From: Eledone cirrhosa
Lineage: Eukaryota; Mollusca; Cephalopoda; Octopoda; Eledonidae
Length of the DNA stretch: 64,000 nucleotides
Direction of reading: 5' to 3'
Assembly: GCA_964016885.1 (NCBI GenBank)
Contig: OZ024740.1
Span: 1,779,595-1,843,594 of the forward strand
Shown here: positions 1 through 11,249 of the stretch, piece after piece
Numbering within the stretch: the stretch's first letter is position 1
How the letters are laid out: each line of letters starts with the position of its first letter
Notes under the pieces: model-generated
What the model saw: only the letters and a program-made list of their open reading frames with translations
Database searches by the model: none
Told to the model about the DNA's origin: nothing
Program-made: the position numbers and the translations under genes

Positions 1-3000
1 GTTTTAAAGGATGCAGTGTCTCGACAGCTAACAACTGATGCAGGTAGTTTGTTCCATGGGGGTTTTAAAGGATGCAGTGTCTCGACAGCTAACAACTGAT
101 GCAGGTAGTTTGTTACATGGGGGTTTTAAAGGATGCAGTGTCTCGACAGCTAACAACTGATGCAGGTAGTTTGTTCCATGGAGGTTTTAAAGGATGCAGT
201 GTCTCGACAGCTAACAACTGATGCAGGTAGTTTGTTCCATGGGGGTTTTAAAGGATGCAGTGTCTCGACAGCTAACAACTGATGCAGGTAGTTTGTTACA
301 TGGGGGTTTTAAAGGATGCAGTGTCTCGACAGCTAACAACTGATGCAGGTAGTTTGTTCCATGGAGGTTTTAAAGGATGCAGTGTCTCGACAGCTAACAA
401 CTGATGCAGGTAGTTTGTTACATGGGGGTTTTAAAGGATGCAGTGTCTCGACAGCTAACAACTGATGCAGGTAGTTTGTTCCATGGGGGTTTTAAAGGAT
501 GCAGTGTCTCGACAGCTAACAACTGATGCAGGTAGTTTGTTCCATGGAGGTTTTAAAGGATGCAGTGTCTCGACAGCTAACAACTGATGCAGGTAGTTTG
601 TTCCATGGGGGTTTTAAAGGATGCAGTGTCTCGACAGCTAACAACTGATGCAGGTAGTTTGTTCGATGGAGGTTATAAAGGATGCAGTGTCTCGACAGCT
701 AACAACTGATGCAGGTAGTTTGTTCCATGGAGGTTTTAAAGGATGCAGTGTCTCGACAGCTAACAACTGATGTAGGTAGTTTGTTCCATGGGGGTTTTAA
801 AGGATGCAGTGTCTCGACAGCTAACAACTGATGCAGGTAGTTTGTTCCATGGGGGTTTTAAAGGATGCAGTGTCTCGACAGCTAACAACTGATGTAGGTA
901 GTTTGTTACATGGGGGTTTTAAAGGATGCAGTGTCTCGACAGCTAACAACTGATGCAGGTAGTTTGTTCCATGGGGGTTTTAAAGGATGCAGTGTCTCGA
1001 CAGCTAACAACTGATGCAGGTAGTTTGTTCCATGGGGGTTTTAAAGGATGCAGTGTCTCGACAGCTAACAACTGATGCAGGTAGTTTGTTCCATGGAGGT
1101 TTTAAAGGATGCAGTGTCTCGACAGCTAACAACTGATGCAGGTAGTTTGTTCCATGGAGGTTTTAAAGGATGCAGTGTCTCGACAGCTAACAACTGATGC
1201 AGGTAGTTTGTTCCATGGAGGTTTTAAAGGATGCAGTGTCTTGACAGCTAACAACTGATGCAGGTAGTTTGTTCCATGGAGGTTTTAAAGGATGCAGTGT
1301 CTCGACAGCTAACAACTGATGCAGGTAGTTTGTTCCATGGGGGTTTTAAAGGATGCAGTGTCTCGACAGCTAACAACTGATGCAGGTAGTTTGTTCCATG
1401 GAGGTTTTAAAGGATGCAGTGTCTCGACAGCTAACAACGGATGCAGGTAGTTTGTTACATGGGGGTTTTAAAGGATGTAGTGTCTCGACAGCTAACAACT
1501 GATGCAGGTAGTTTGTTCCATGGAGGTTTTAAAGGATGCAGTGTCTCGACAGCTAACAACTGATGCAGGTAGTTTGTTCGATGGAGGTTTTAAAGGATGC
1601 AGTGTCTCGACAGCTAACAACTGGTGCAGGTAGTTTGTTCCATGGAGGTTTTAAAGGATGCAGTGTCTCGACAGCTAACAACTGATGCAGGTAGTTTGTT
1701 CGATGGAGGTTTTAAAGGATGCAGTGTCTCGACAGCTAACAACTAATGCAGGTAGTTTGTTACATGGGGGTTTTAAAGGATGCAGTGTCTCGACAGCTAA
1801 CAACTGATGCAGGTAGTTTGTTCGATGGAGGTTTTAAAGGATGCAGTGTCTCGACAGCTAACAACTGGTGCAGGTAGTTTGTTCCATGGAGGTTTTAAAG
1901 GATGCAGTGTCTCGACAGCTAACAACTGATGCAGGTAGTTTGTTCCATGGGGGTTTTAAAGGATGCAGTGTCTCGACAGCTAACAACTGATGCAGGTAGT
2001 TTGTTACATGGGGGTTTTAAAGGATGCAGTGTCTCGACAGCTAACAACTGATGCAGGTAGTTTGTTCCATGGAGGTTTTAAAGGATGCAGTGTCTCGACA
2101 GCTAACAACTGATGCAGGTAGTTTGTTCCATGGGGGTTTTAAAGGATGCAGTGTCTCGACAGCTAACAACTGATGCAGGTAGTTTGTTACATGGGGGTTT
2201 TAAAGGATGCAGTGTCTCGACAGCTAACAACTGATGCAGGTAGTTTGTTCCATGGAGGTTTTAAAGGATGCAGTGTCTCGACAGCTAACAACTGATGCAG
2301 GTAGTTTGTTACATGGGGGTTTTAAAGGATGCAGTGTCTCGACAGCTAACAACTGATGCAGGTAGTTTGTTCCATGGGGGTTTTAAAGGATGCAGTGTCT
2401 CGACAGCTAACAACTGATGCAGGTAGTTTGTTCCATGGAGGTTTTAAAGGATGCAGTGTCTCGACAGCTAACAACTGATGCAGGTAGTTTGTTCGATGGA
2501 GGTTATAAAGGATGCAGTGTCTCGACAGCTAACAACTGATGCAGGTAGTTTGTTCCATGGAGGTTTTAAAGGATGCAGTGTCTCGACAGCTAACAACTGA
2601 TGTAGGTAGTTTGTTCCATGGGGGTTTTAAAGGATGCAGTGTCTCGACAGCTAACAACTGATGCAGGTAGTTTGTTCCATGGGGGTTTTAAAGGATGCAG
2701 TGTCTCGACAGCTAACAACTGATGTAGGTAGTTTGTTACATGGGGGTTTTAAAGGATGCAGTGTCTCGACAGCTAACAACTGATGCAGGTAGTTTGTTCC
2801 ATGGGGGTTTTAAAGGATGCAGTGTCTCGACAGCTAACAACTGATGCAGGTAGTTTGTTCCATGGGGGTTTTAAAGGATGCAGTGTCTCGACAGCTAACA
2901 ACTGATGCAGGTAGTTTGTTCCATGGAGGTTTTAAAGGATGCAGTGTCTCGACAGCTAACAACTGATGCAGGTAGTTTGTTCCATGGAGGTTTTAAAGGA

Positions 3001-3745
3001 TGCAGTGTCTCGACAGCTAACAACTGATGCAGGTAGTTTGTTCCATGGAGGTTTTAAAGGATGCAGTGTCTTGACAGCTAACAACTGATGCAGGTAGTTT
3101 GTTCCATGGAGGTTTTAAAGGATGCAGTGTCTCGACAGCTAACAACTGATGCAGGTAGTTTGTTCCATGGGGGTTTTAAAGGATGCAGTGTCTCGACAGC
3201 TAACAACTGATGCAGGTAGTTTGTTCCATGGAGGTTTTAAAGGATGCAGTGTCTCGACAGCTAACAACTGATGCAGGTAGTTTGTTACATGGGGGTTTTA
3301 AAGGATGTAGTGTCTCGACAGCTAACAACTGATGCAGGTAGTTTGTTCCATGGAGGTTTTAAAGGATGCAGTGTCTCGACAGCTAACAACTGATGCAGGT
3401 AGTTTGTTCGATGGAGGTTTTAAAGGATGCAGTGTCTCGACAGCTAACAACTGGTGCAGGTAGTTTGTTCCATGGAGGTTTTAAAGGATGCAGTGTCTCG
3501 ACAGCTAACAACTGATGCAGGTAGTTTGTTCGATGGAGGTTTTAAAGGATGCAGTGTCTCGACAGCTAACAACTAATGCAGGTAGTTTGTTTGATGGAGG
3601 TTTTAAAGGGTGCAGTGTCTCGACAGCTAACAACTGATACAGGCAGTTTGCTCCATGGAGGTTTTAAAGGATGCAGTGTCTCGACAGCTAACTGATGCAA
3701 GTAGTTTGTTCCATTGAGGTTTTAAAGGATGCAGTGTCTAGAAAG
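1..3745. repeat. 61-bp minisatellite derived from a LINE 3' end
   Basis: About 61 head-to-tail copies of a 61-bp unit, starting GTTTTAAAGGATGCAGTG, with very low divergence. Recurrent variants are CCATGGGG, ACATGGGG, CCATGGAG and CGATGGAG at the unit end. Read on the minus strand, the unit matches positions 6949-7009 of the jockey/CR1-like LINE in this window, which is the last codons of its RT ORF. The last units (3600-3745) are more diverged and run directly into a minus-strand fragment of the same LINE. The array has no open frame because 61 is not a multiple of 3. It continues past the left edge of the window. Confidence 0.95.
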
Positions 3746-4022
3746 TTAACATGTTCCATGCTTCAGCAACTCTGAGCATGAAAAAATGTTTCCGAAAGTC
3801 ATGAGAGCCGTGCTGTTTTTTTACTTTGTTGGCATGTCCACGTGTGATAGACACATGTGGACATGCCCACGTGTGTTAGACACATGGAAATCAAAAAGGT
3901 ACTCAGGGTTGTATATATATGTGAGGACTGGGGCCTCTATCATTAAAAACACCTGAGAAACCTGTGAGATACAACCTTGTAAAAGGTGAGCCAAAGCTTC
4001 ATAGGTATGAGGTCTAAATTTC
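3746..4022 (-). pseudogene. Jockey/CR1-like LINE, C-terminal RT fragment
   Basis: The minus strand encodes a diverged version of the C-terminal part of the LINE at 5.6-7.2 kb. The block NPEYLFDFHVSNTRGH corresponds to NPDHLFDLHMSNTHGH there, followed by sequence matching its codons for the region before WNKLPAS. A short internal duplication around the ACACATG words breaks the frame. It is the source copy from which the adjacent 61-bp array expanded. A retroelement relic, not a host gene. Confidence 0.8.
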
Positions 4023-4094
4023 ATTTTTCATTTCATTTCAATGTGAGTTTGATTCTCACTAAGGGCAACTTTGGCTTTCATATTTCCAGGATAG

Positions 4095-4560
4095 GGTTGA
4101 TAAAATCAATTTATCACCACCACCACCCATCTATCTAATAAAGTATTAGTCAAGCACTAGGGTTGATAAAATCGATCTATCACCATCACCACTACCACCA
4201 CCACCATCACCACCACTACCACCACCAACATCACCACTACCACCACCACCACCACCACTACCACCACCATCACCACCACTACCACCACCATCACCACCAC
4301 TACCACCAGCACCACCACCATCGCCACTACCACCACCACCAGCATCACCACCACTGGTGGTAAGATATTCCCTTGCTAACATAGGTTTCTCAGGTTAGGC
4401 TGAGTGCTGGAAAGAAATGTATTGATTTCATATTGATATTACATAATGATTTATATCCAGTCTGCCACAACTACAGTCACTATTACTGTTACTACTACCA
4501 ACAATAACAACCGCTACTACCACCACCACCACCAACAACAACAAACACAAACCACAAAAA
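4095..4560. repeat. (ACC/ATC)n trinucleotide tracts
   Basis: A CCA/CAT trinucleotide tract lies at about 4178-4352, with a weaker ACT/ACC/AAC tract at 4480-4560. Open frames here (poly-Gly, poly-Val or poly-His) arise from the repeat itself. Between 4560 and 4780 I see no gene or recognisable repeat. Confidence 0.9.
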
Positions 4561-4779
4561 TACAACAAACAAGGGACTCTACATGGTCACTTAACCTGCT
4601 GGTAGTAGGTAACTAAATCTCCCTCATACCCCACCGTCTTAAAAAGAAGAGGATATATCAGAAAATGTAGTCTTAGATATATCTGTAAAACATGATGGTC
4701 ACAGTTGGAATGTCTTTGATCATAGACCTACTGAATCAGAACTAACCCTGGGCTACACAACCACCATTTCTCTTTCTCC

Positions 4780-5015
4780 TATAAGAACTGTTGGGACACT
4801 GCACCCTTCAAAACTCCATGCTTCCTAAAATTTGCCAACACTACACCTGATATCCCCCCTCCATACACACGCATGTATCTGTGTGTATATCACGACTCAT
4901 ACACTGTTCACTTCCCTGACATTTTTACATTATTCTATGTACCATAAATGCACCTTTGATGAGTTGTAGTGCACCTGAGCACTGTACACAATAATTTTCA
5001 TCATTATTATTTATA
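4780..5015 (+). mobile_element. Jockey/CR1-like LINE, 3' UTR fragment
   Basis: Diverged second copy of the 3' end of the LINE at 5.6-7.2 kb. It shares the words CACTGCACCCTTCAAAAC, CCATACACACGCATG and GATGAGTTGTAGTGCACCTG with 6985-7190. It ends in the same TTTTCATCATTATTATT-type tail. It contains only the last codons and the 3' UTR, so it is a 5'-truncated insertion. Confidence 0.8.
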
Positions 5016-5079
5016 ATACAGTGGTAGATTGGCAGTATCAACATTATTTATAACAAGGTGGTGGATTTGCAGTATCGAT

Positions 5080-5255
5080 AGAGGGTCGGACGCCATGCTA
5101 TACAGCAAAGGGTTACGGCCCTTTATGGTCTGAGTTCAAATCCTGCCAAGGTTAACTTTGCCTTTCATCCTTACGGGGGTCGATAAAATAAAGTACCAGT
5201 AATGTACTGGGTAATTGCTGGCCTTGTACCAAAAGTAGAAACAATTATTATTTAT
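5080..5255 (+). mobile_element. tRNA-derived SINE (second cephalopod type)
   Basis: Contains a B-box-like GAGTTCAAATCCTG, then the words CTTTCATCCTTACGGGGG and TCGATAAAATAAAGTACCAG, and ends with GGCCTTGTACCAAAAGTAG. Relatives occur at 27.6 kb (same strand) and, inverted, at about 32.48-32.55 kb. The A-box end is degraded. Between 5255 and 5635 I see only AT-rich sequence and a short (CA)n tract. Confidence 0.65.
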
Positions 5256-5634
5256 AACACGTACAACACAGTTTTCCTTTTTTCTCTGTAAGTCAACCAA
5301 TTAGTAAGACACCCCTCCCAATACATTAGATAAATTCCCCCACATCCCATCTCTGTCCCCATCCCTGCCCACTGGCCTTCCTAATTTCATTTCATTTAAA
5401 ATCACTTTATCATATTTATGGTAGGAAATATCATTTTCATAATAGTCAAATTAGAGCAACGTTTTATGATGAATCTCTTACTTTTTTCACATTATTTTTT
5501 CCCATAAATGTATGTATATATGTGTAGACGTGCCTACACATGCAGCTACAGGAAAGGTATACACACACACACACATATAGATACGTGTGTGTGTGTATGT
5601 CTGTTTTTGTACTCTTCTAGTGCTTCTATGTACT

Positions 5635-7043
5635 TCCTTTGGCACCAGCTTTCTTTCTTCTTTCAATACTGTCTCAACAATGGTGCTACTCCGGAGCAGT
5701 GGAAAACTGCCAGTGTCATTCCCCTCTTCAAAAAGGGCGACCGCACGTCACCTGTCAACTATCGTCCAGTCTGTCTTACTAGCTGTATGGCCAAACTGAT
5801 GGAATCCTGTGTCAGAGAAACACTTTGGAACTTCTGGAACTCTCACAGCCTCATCTGGCCCTCACAGTTTGGATTTATCCCTAACTCCAGCTGCTGTGAT
5901 CAGCTTATCGAGTTCCTTGAAGACATTACCCGGATCACTGACAGCGGCTCATGAGTGGATGTTGTTTACCTTGACTTCGCTAAGGCTTTTAATTCTGTGC
6001 CACACAAAAGACTTATGGCGAAACTCTCTGCAATGGGTGTGAGGGATGATCTTTTTAACTCGTTGAAATCCTTCATTCTCAGCCGAAAAGAGGTAGTCAC
6101 GGTTCTAGGACAGCATTCTTCACTATATGAGATGTCATCTGGTGTACCACAGGGATCTGTTCTTGGTCCCCTTTTGTTTGTTGCATACATTGACATAGAT
6201 GCCAACTTAAAGAATGCCACGGTACTGAAATATGCAGATGACATCAAGCTGTACCTTGAAATCAAAAGGACTGATCCTGAAATCTATAACTCTTTCCTAC
6301 AATCAGACCTGGACACAATGCAGCAATGGATCACACACTGGCAACTGAAGCTGGCTGTGGAGAAGTGTACCACCATGCATTTTGGAAGGAAAAATCCAGC
6401 GTCCACATACTCCCTCCACAACATTGACATCAAGAAGTCCTCTTGTGAACGTGACCTGGGCATTACTGTCAGCAGCGATTTGCGTTGGACAAAGCATGTC
6501 TCTAAGATTGTCAAGAAGGCCGAGGGTGTCTTGGCATCACACAGCAAGACCTTTGTTAGCCACTCTCCAGCCACATATTTAAAGCTGTATACAGCTATGG
6601 TACGACCACACTTGGAATTCGCATCATCAGTCTGGAACCCCTATCTTGCTCAGAACATTGACCTCATGGAAACTGTTCAGAGACATGAAACCAAGCGCAT
6701 ACCCTCCATCAGACACCTACCATACTCTGAACGCCTTGCTTCCCTGGGCATCGATTCATTGAAGCTCCGACGTTTGGCAATGGACTTGGTAAACACCCAC
6801 AAAGTTATTAACCATCTCGCCAATTGCAACCCTGACCACCTTTTTGATCTCCATATGTCTAACACACATGGACATGCCTACAAAGTCAGAAAACAGCACA
6901 ACTCCCATGACTTTCGGAAATATTTTTTCACGCTCAGAGTTGCTGAAGCATGGAACAAACTGCCTGCATCAGTTGTTAGCTGCTGAGGCACTGCATCCTT
7001 TAAAACCCTCATGCTTCCCAAAATTCGCCAAAACTACACCTGA
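5635..7043 (+). pseudogene. Jockey/CR1-like reverse transcriptase, 5'-truncated
   Basis: About 460 codons of a non-LTR reverse transcriptase that begins inside the RT fingers (VIPLFKKGDRTSPVNYRPV) and lacks the endonuclease. Visible motifs are YLDFAKAFNSVPH (motif A), SGVPQGSVLGPLLF (motif B) and KYADDIKLY (motif C with the catalytic DD), then a C-terminal region with RRLAMDLVNTHKVI and WNKLPASVVSC. Two in-frame TGA codons interrupt it, at 5952-5954 (before VDVVYLDF) and 6984-6986 (after VVSC). The related minisatellite has CGA at the second site, so that one at least is a CpG decay. After it the frame runs on to a TGA at 7041. The element copies RNA into DNA at the genomic target; this copy is dead. 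Confidence 0.88.
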
Positions 7044-7195
7044 TGTATCCCTTCCATACACATGCACACGTGTATATCATGACTCATGCACTGTTCATTT
7101 TCCTGACGTTTGAACATTACCCTATGTACTATACATACACTTTTGATGAGTTGTAGTGCACCTGAGCACTGTACACAATATTTTCATTATTATTA
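7044..7195 (+). mobile_element. 3' UTR and tail of the jockey/CR1-like LINE
   Basis: Continues from the ORF above and is shared with 4840-5015: GATGAGTTGTAGTGCACC, GAGCACTGTACACAATA, then a TTTTCATTATTATTAT tail. The tail runs straight into (TA)n. Confidence 0.8.
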
Positions 7196-7366
7196 TCATA
7201 TATATATATATATATACATATATACATACATCATCAGTAACCATCACAACACACATGTATATATACATATGTGTGTGTACATGTATATGCACTTCTTTGT
7301 GCTTCCATGTATATATGAATGTTTACATGTTGTGTGCTCTTGTATACTAATATATATATATATATA

Positions 7367-7411
<45 letters not shown>

Positions 7412-7430
7412 ATAAAAATCATCATTAACC
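7196..7430. repeat. (TA)n / (TG)n compound microsatellite
   Basis: Mixed TATA, TACATA and TGTG tracts follow the LINE tail. Open frames rich in I and Y arise from the repeat. From 7430 to 7570 there is no recognisable feature. Confidence 0.85.
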
Positions 7431-7570
7431 TACCACTGTTACCATTACACCATCCTACCACACGTGTGTGTATGCTATAGTCCACACACATTAAACAGTG
7501 GATTGTCAGAACATCAGACAAGACATAGCCAGAGCTGGATTTAATGTAGAGCAAAGGGAGCAATTGCCCC

Positions 7571-7637
7571 AGTGATAGGCCCTACCAGTGATAGGCCCTA
7601 CCAGTGATAGGCCCTACCAGTGATAGGCCCTACCAGT
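7571..7637. repeat. 16-bp tandem repeat, about 4 copies
   Basis: Four perfect copies of CAGTGATAGGCCCTAC, followed by a decayed fifth. No function apparent. 7640-7860 is AT-rich with nothing recognisable. Confidence 0.9.
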
Positions 7638-7861
7638 GACAGACATAGCAATTTATTTGTGCCCTGGGCTTTTTAGTTTTAATACCTGTTTGTATAACTT
7701 TTCAATTCCAATTACTTGCACCAAGTTAATTTTAATATGTAAAATTGAAGGGTTTGCGGTGTGGGGGAGGGGGCAAACCTGAATGGCATTTTATCTGATG
7801 CTCTACCAATTCTGCCAATCTATCACCCTTGATATATATATAATGTGTGTAATAGTAAAGA

Positions 7862-8140
7862 CAGCCTCTCTAAAGTCTGTCTCGAGGATGGAGGCTCATC
7901 GGTGTTTATCCTGGTTTCTGTGGTGTGAAGCAACTGAGAGTGTCAGACCATCTCCTGGACAGGACACCAGCCCATTGCAAGGTTAAATCCCCAGCTATTG
8001 CTGGTACTCATTTTCAGTCAAGTATACTGGAGCAATGTGAAATGAAGTATTTTGCTCAACAACACAACACACAACCCAGCCCAGGAATCAAACCTCTTAC
8101 ATTTTGATCCAATACTGTTAGCACTAGGCCACACACCTCC
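7862..8140 (-). mobile_element. tRNA-derived SINE, near complete
   Basis: On the minus strand it starts with a tRNA-like head (A-box-like TGGCCTAGTGCTAAC, B-box-like GAGGTTTGATTCC). A central block follows (GTTGAGCAAAATACTT, CATTGCTCCAGTATACT) that it shares with the other SINE family in this window, then CTGGTGTCCTGTCCAGG and a 3' part ending ACTTTAGAGAGGCTGTC. The central block resembles the domain shared among cephalopod SINEs. The 3' part is homologous to the unit of the 43-bp array at 33.7-38.9 kb. Confidence 0.75.
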
Positions 8141-8321
8141 CCAGTCAACACATAACAGAACCATTGATGAGGAATGGTGTATTATTAATGGCATATACCA
8201 TTGATGAGGGATAAATGGTAAATATATTGGCATCAAAAGAGAATATCACACAACTGTAATATCTCACTTTCTTTCTCTCCATCTCTCTCATTATTACCAA
8301 TAGCTCCCAATATTCTACTCC

Positions 8322-8553
8322 ATTACTACTACTACCACTACTACCACTACTACTACTACCACTACCACTACTACTACTACCCCTACTACTACTACCACTA
8401 CTACTACCACTACCACTACAACCACTACTACTACTACCACCACTACTACTACTATCACTACTACTACTACTACCACTACTACTACTACCACTACTACTAG
8501 CACTACTACTACTACTACCACCACCACCACCACCACCACCACCACTACTACTT
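8322..8553. repeat. (CTA/CCA)n microsatellite
   Basis: Uninterrupted trinucleotide run, mainly ACT with ACC variants. The poly-Val frame on the minus strand is spurious. A (CA)n and (CATG)n tract follows at about 8698-8755. Confidence 0.95.
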
Positions 8554-8696
8554 CACAATACTTTATCTAACCATCTCTGCTATCCTAGTTGTCTGCCTGT
8601 CCATTAGTCTAACTTGGTTCCCATCTTCTCTTTCCTCCTCTCAGCTGCTCTGTACATTTCTAATTAACTACTCTTACCGACATTGGATGAGACACA

Positions 8697-8727
<31 letters not shown>

Positions 8728-8756
8728 GCACGCATGCATGCATACATACATACGAT

Positions 8757-8955
8757 ACTCCACCCTGATTACACCTTCAGATTTATGCCTGTGATTATTG
8801 GGGCACTGGGGTATGTTAGTAACTGCCTCAATACAAATCTTGAGAAGCTGGGCTTCACAGAAACAGAAAGAACACAACTAGTTAGGAAACTACAAATACA
8901 ATCCATTAATGGAACAGTAAAAATATGTAAAACATTCCAAAAATTCTACATCTAA
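8757..8955 (+). pseudogene. Probable non-LTR retroelement C-terminal remnant
   Basis: About 66 codons containing MPVIIGALGYVSNCLNTN followed by a short helical tail and a TAA stop. The pattern VPVIIGALG-x-V-S-x-x-L recurs just downstream of reverse transcriptase in many invertebrate non-LTR elements; that is from memory of the family, not a search. The upstream part of the frame is (CA)n. No RT motifs survive, so the clade cannot be given. Confidence 0.45.
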
Positions 8956-9217
8956 TAACTGCATATACACATGTACAATAACTGCATATACACATGTACA
9001 AATACAAAGCATATACACATGTACAGATACAACTCAAAACATCCACATCCACACATACAATAACATCCATATCGACACATGCAGACATACATACATATCT
9101 ACCTAGTTGATGTTGTGTAAATTCTCATGAGAGAGTCTTGTGTCTATGTTAGAACCCGAGTCACTCTCTATTGGGAAACATTTGTGAAATTATAAAACCA
9201 GAAGAACATACATACAT

Positions 9218-9256
<39 letters not shown>

Positions 9257-9390
9257 CATGGACACACAAAACACAAATACTGATTTGCTGTGGTTGTTTT
9301 GTGTAATTTCAATTTCATTTGTTTTTTATTTTATTTCTCTTTGATATGTTTTCAAGAATGTCTTGGTGCCACACTCTCTTACTCTTATAC
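8956..9390. other. AT-rich spacer with (CATA)n and (CA)n
   Basis: Holds a short tandem of CATATACACATGTACA-type words at 8960-9030, and (CATA)n followed by (CA)n at 9210-9260. I see no gene. Confidence 0.7.
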
Positions 9391-9394
9391 AGTG

Positions 9395-9642
9395 TCCTTT
9401 CTTTAGCATTTAAACTGACCATACCCGGCCAGAATTCTCTCACTTCTTTCTGTTCAAACTGGTCATAACCAGCCACTCATACTGATGTTAAGGTATTGTT
9501 CTTAAAATAAATAACATCAAAATCTCATAGATTTGATATTATGTGAGATATCATGTAAGGTAAAGCCTTTACCACAAAAATACAATAGTATATATAGAGT
9601 AACGTAAATGTTAAAGGGTTAAGGGAAAACTCATCCTACAAC
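9395..9642 (+). mobile_element. MITE-like dispersed repeat, copy 1
   Basis: About 245 bp with imperfect inverted ends: CTTTAGCATTTAAACTG at the left, and TAAATGTTAAAGGGTTAA (reverse TTAACCCTTTAACATTTA) at the right. An inverted, diverged copy lies at 28445-28665 and shares TCTCACTTCTTTCTGTTC and AGGTATTGTTCTTAAAATA when reversed. It has no coding capacity, so it is probably a non-autonomous DNA transposon. Confidence 0.6.
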
Positions 9643-9874
9643 AGGCTCTAGGCATTTGTTGAACAATGTCTTGGTATCCCCCACTACACTGACTTCATCT
9701 TATATAGTGTCATTAAGGGAAGAACTCAACCTACAGCATGCTCTAGTGTTTCCTTGATGGTTAACTGTTGGTACAATGGAGGTAAACTTGATGAAACTTT
9801 CTCTTGTTGAGTCAAAAACCATTGCATGTTGACAGTCTTCGATTTCCCCTAACGAAATCTGATCATTACTATAT

Positions 9875-9911
<37 letters not shown>

Positions 9912-10185
9912 TATATAATAAAGCACAATTGTCAGGTGATAACCACTTTGTGCTAGATTTGTTTGGGAAATGGTAATTTGATATCTTCCTCTCTCTCTCT
10001 CTCTGGTCAACAAGATGATCTGTAGTCAAGCAACTGCTATCTATACCTATCTACCTATCTATCTGTCTATCTGTCTATGGACAATAAAAACAACAGAAAA
10101 ATACTCCAAGTGTAAAACATTCTCATAAAAGGTTTTGTGCTGTGTCAGCAAAGAAAAGCAGCCATAAAAAGGAAGATTGTCACTT
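9643..10185. other. Spacer with two (CT)n tracts
   Basis: (CT)n runs at about 9880-9907 and 9990-10004, and CTAT repeats at 10041-10078. The reading frames here are short and show no family features. Confidence 0.7.
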
Positions 10186-10350
10186 GCTTTACTTCATCAT
10201 CACATTAGCTTCCCATGGCATGGGTTAGATATGTTATCTCAGATTGAGACCAACCAGGTCAGGTCAACTCATTTTGCTCATACATTCCATATTTGGCATA
10301 ATTTCTATGGCTGGATGCTCCTCTTAATGCCAGCCACCTTACATGGTGTA
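10186..10350 (-). mobile_element. Old RTE-like LINE 3' tail relic
   Basis: Diverged version of the 3' tail seen at 16.2-16.4 kb. The order is preserved: CATCATCA, GCATGGGTTAGA, TTGCTCATACA, TTTCTATGGCTGGATGC. Much older than the other copies. Nothing recognisable from 10350 to 10650. Confidence 0.6.
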
Positions 10351-11114
10351 TTTACTATTTAATTTATTGCAAAAAGAAAAAAAACTTCCAATGTATGAAC
10401 TGCTTCCATTTAAATCAACACAAACATTTTTTTAATAAGAGTTTTTCTTTTCATTACAGAACTAGTCTTCCAAAACCAATGTTCTCCCGTAATGACTTCA
10501 GTATATGGAGTATTCTTAAACAATGTATTGGAAAGGTCAGTGTCTTTTTATTCAACTTCTCTGTTGTGCTGTTCTTTTGCTGTCAATCTATTCCAAACTC
10601 TATTGGCCATTTTGTGTTGTTGTAGCCTTCATATAATATACTACTTTATACACTAACACAAAGGTTCTCAACAAGGGAGTGTTTTGCAGCAAGGGGGCGT
10701 TTGAAGCTTTGGGGGTCGCTTGAAGCTTTGGGGGTTGCTGGAAGCCCCTTTAGTTTAGTAAGTTTAATAAGTCATATTTGTACGTCTCTTAGACAGCCAG
10801 TGTGAATGCATTTGAATGAAGAAAACGAAGAAAATAAATAAAAGAAGCTTGTCAACGAATTCCCTAGGGAGATAAAAGAAATCAAAGAAAATGAACATAA
10901 GGATGTCAACTTTGACAACACATACATACATACATACATACACACATGCACACACACACATATACACACACAGGCCTGCGTTAGTGTTTGATGAGGTTGA
11001 GAACCTGGTCAGCTTTCAGCCAGAGCTGTGGTATTTAATCTCCCTAGGTAATAAAATCTGGGGACAGAATTTTCTCCTTACCCCCAAAAAATAAAAACCA
11101 TAAATAATCATGTC

Positions 11115-11211
11115 AACATCCTTACACACTGAAATATAAATGCACATATATATACAAATGTATAAATGCATAGCTATATACATACGTAAATGTATGTATA
11201 TATGTATGTAG

Positions 11212-11235
<24 letters not shown>
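11115..11235 (+). repeat. Left arm of an inverted repeat inside the hAT element
   Basis: Sequence from CACACTGAAATATAAATGC to GTATGTAGATTTATATA. Its reverse complement lies at 13636-13746 with a few mismatches. The LINE and SINE sit between the arms, in what was probably a (TA)n tract at the centre of the palindrome. Confidence 0.75.

Positions 11236-11247
<12 letters not shown>

Positions 11248-11249
<2 letters not shown>

Noticed and set aside
1..3745. CRISPR-like array appearance
   Set aside because: Units are tandem with no distinct spacers, and the context is eukaryotic. It is a minisatellite.
4146..4382. Gly/Ser-rich frame resembling a structural protein
   Set aside because: Reverse translation of a CCA/CTA trinucleotide tract. 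No other support.
10395..10625. 76-codon plus-strand frame
   Set aside because: Short, Phe/Ser-rich as expected from AT-rich DNA, without family features.
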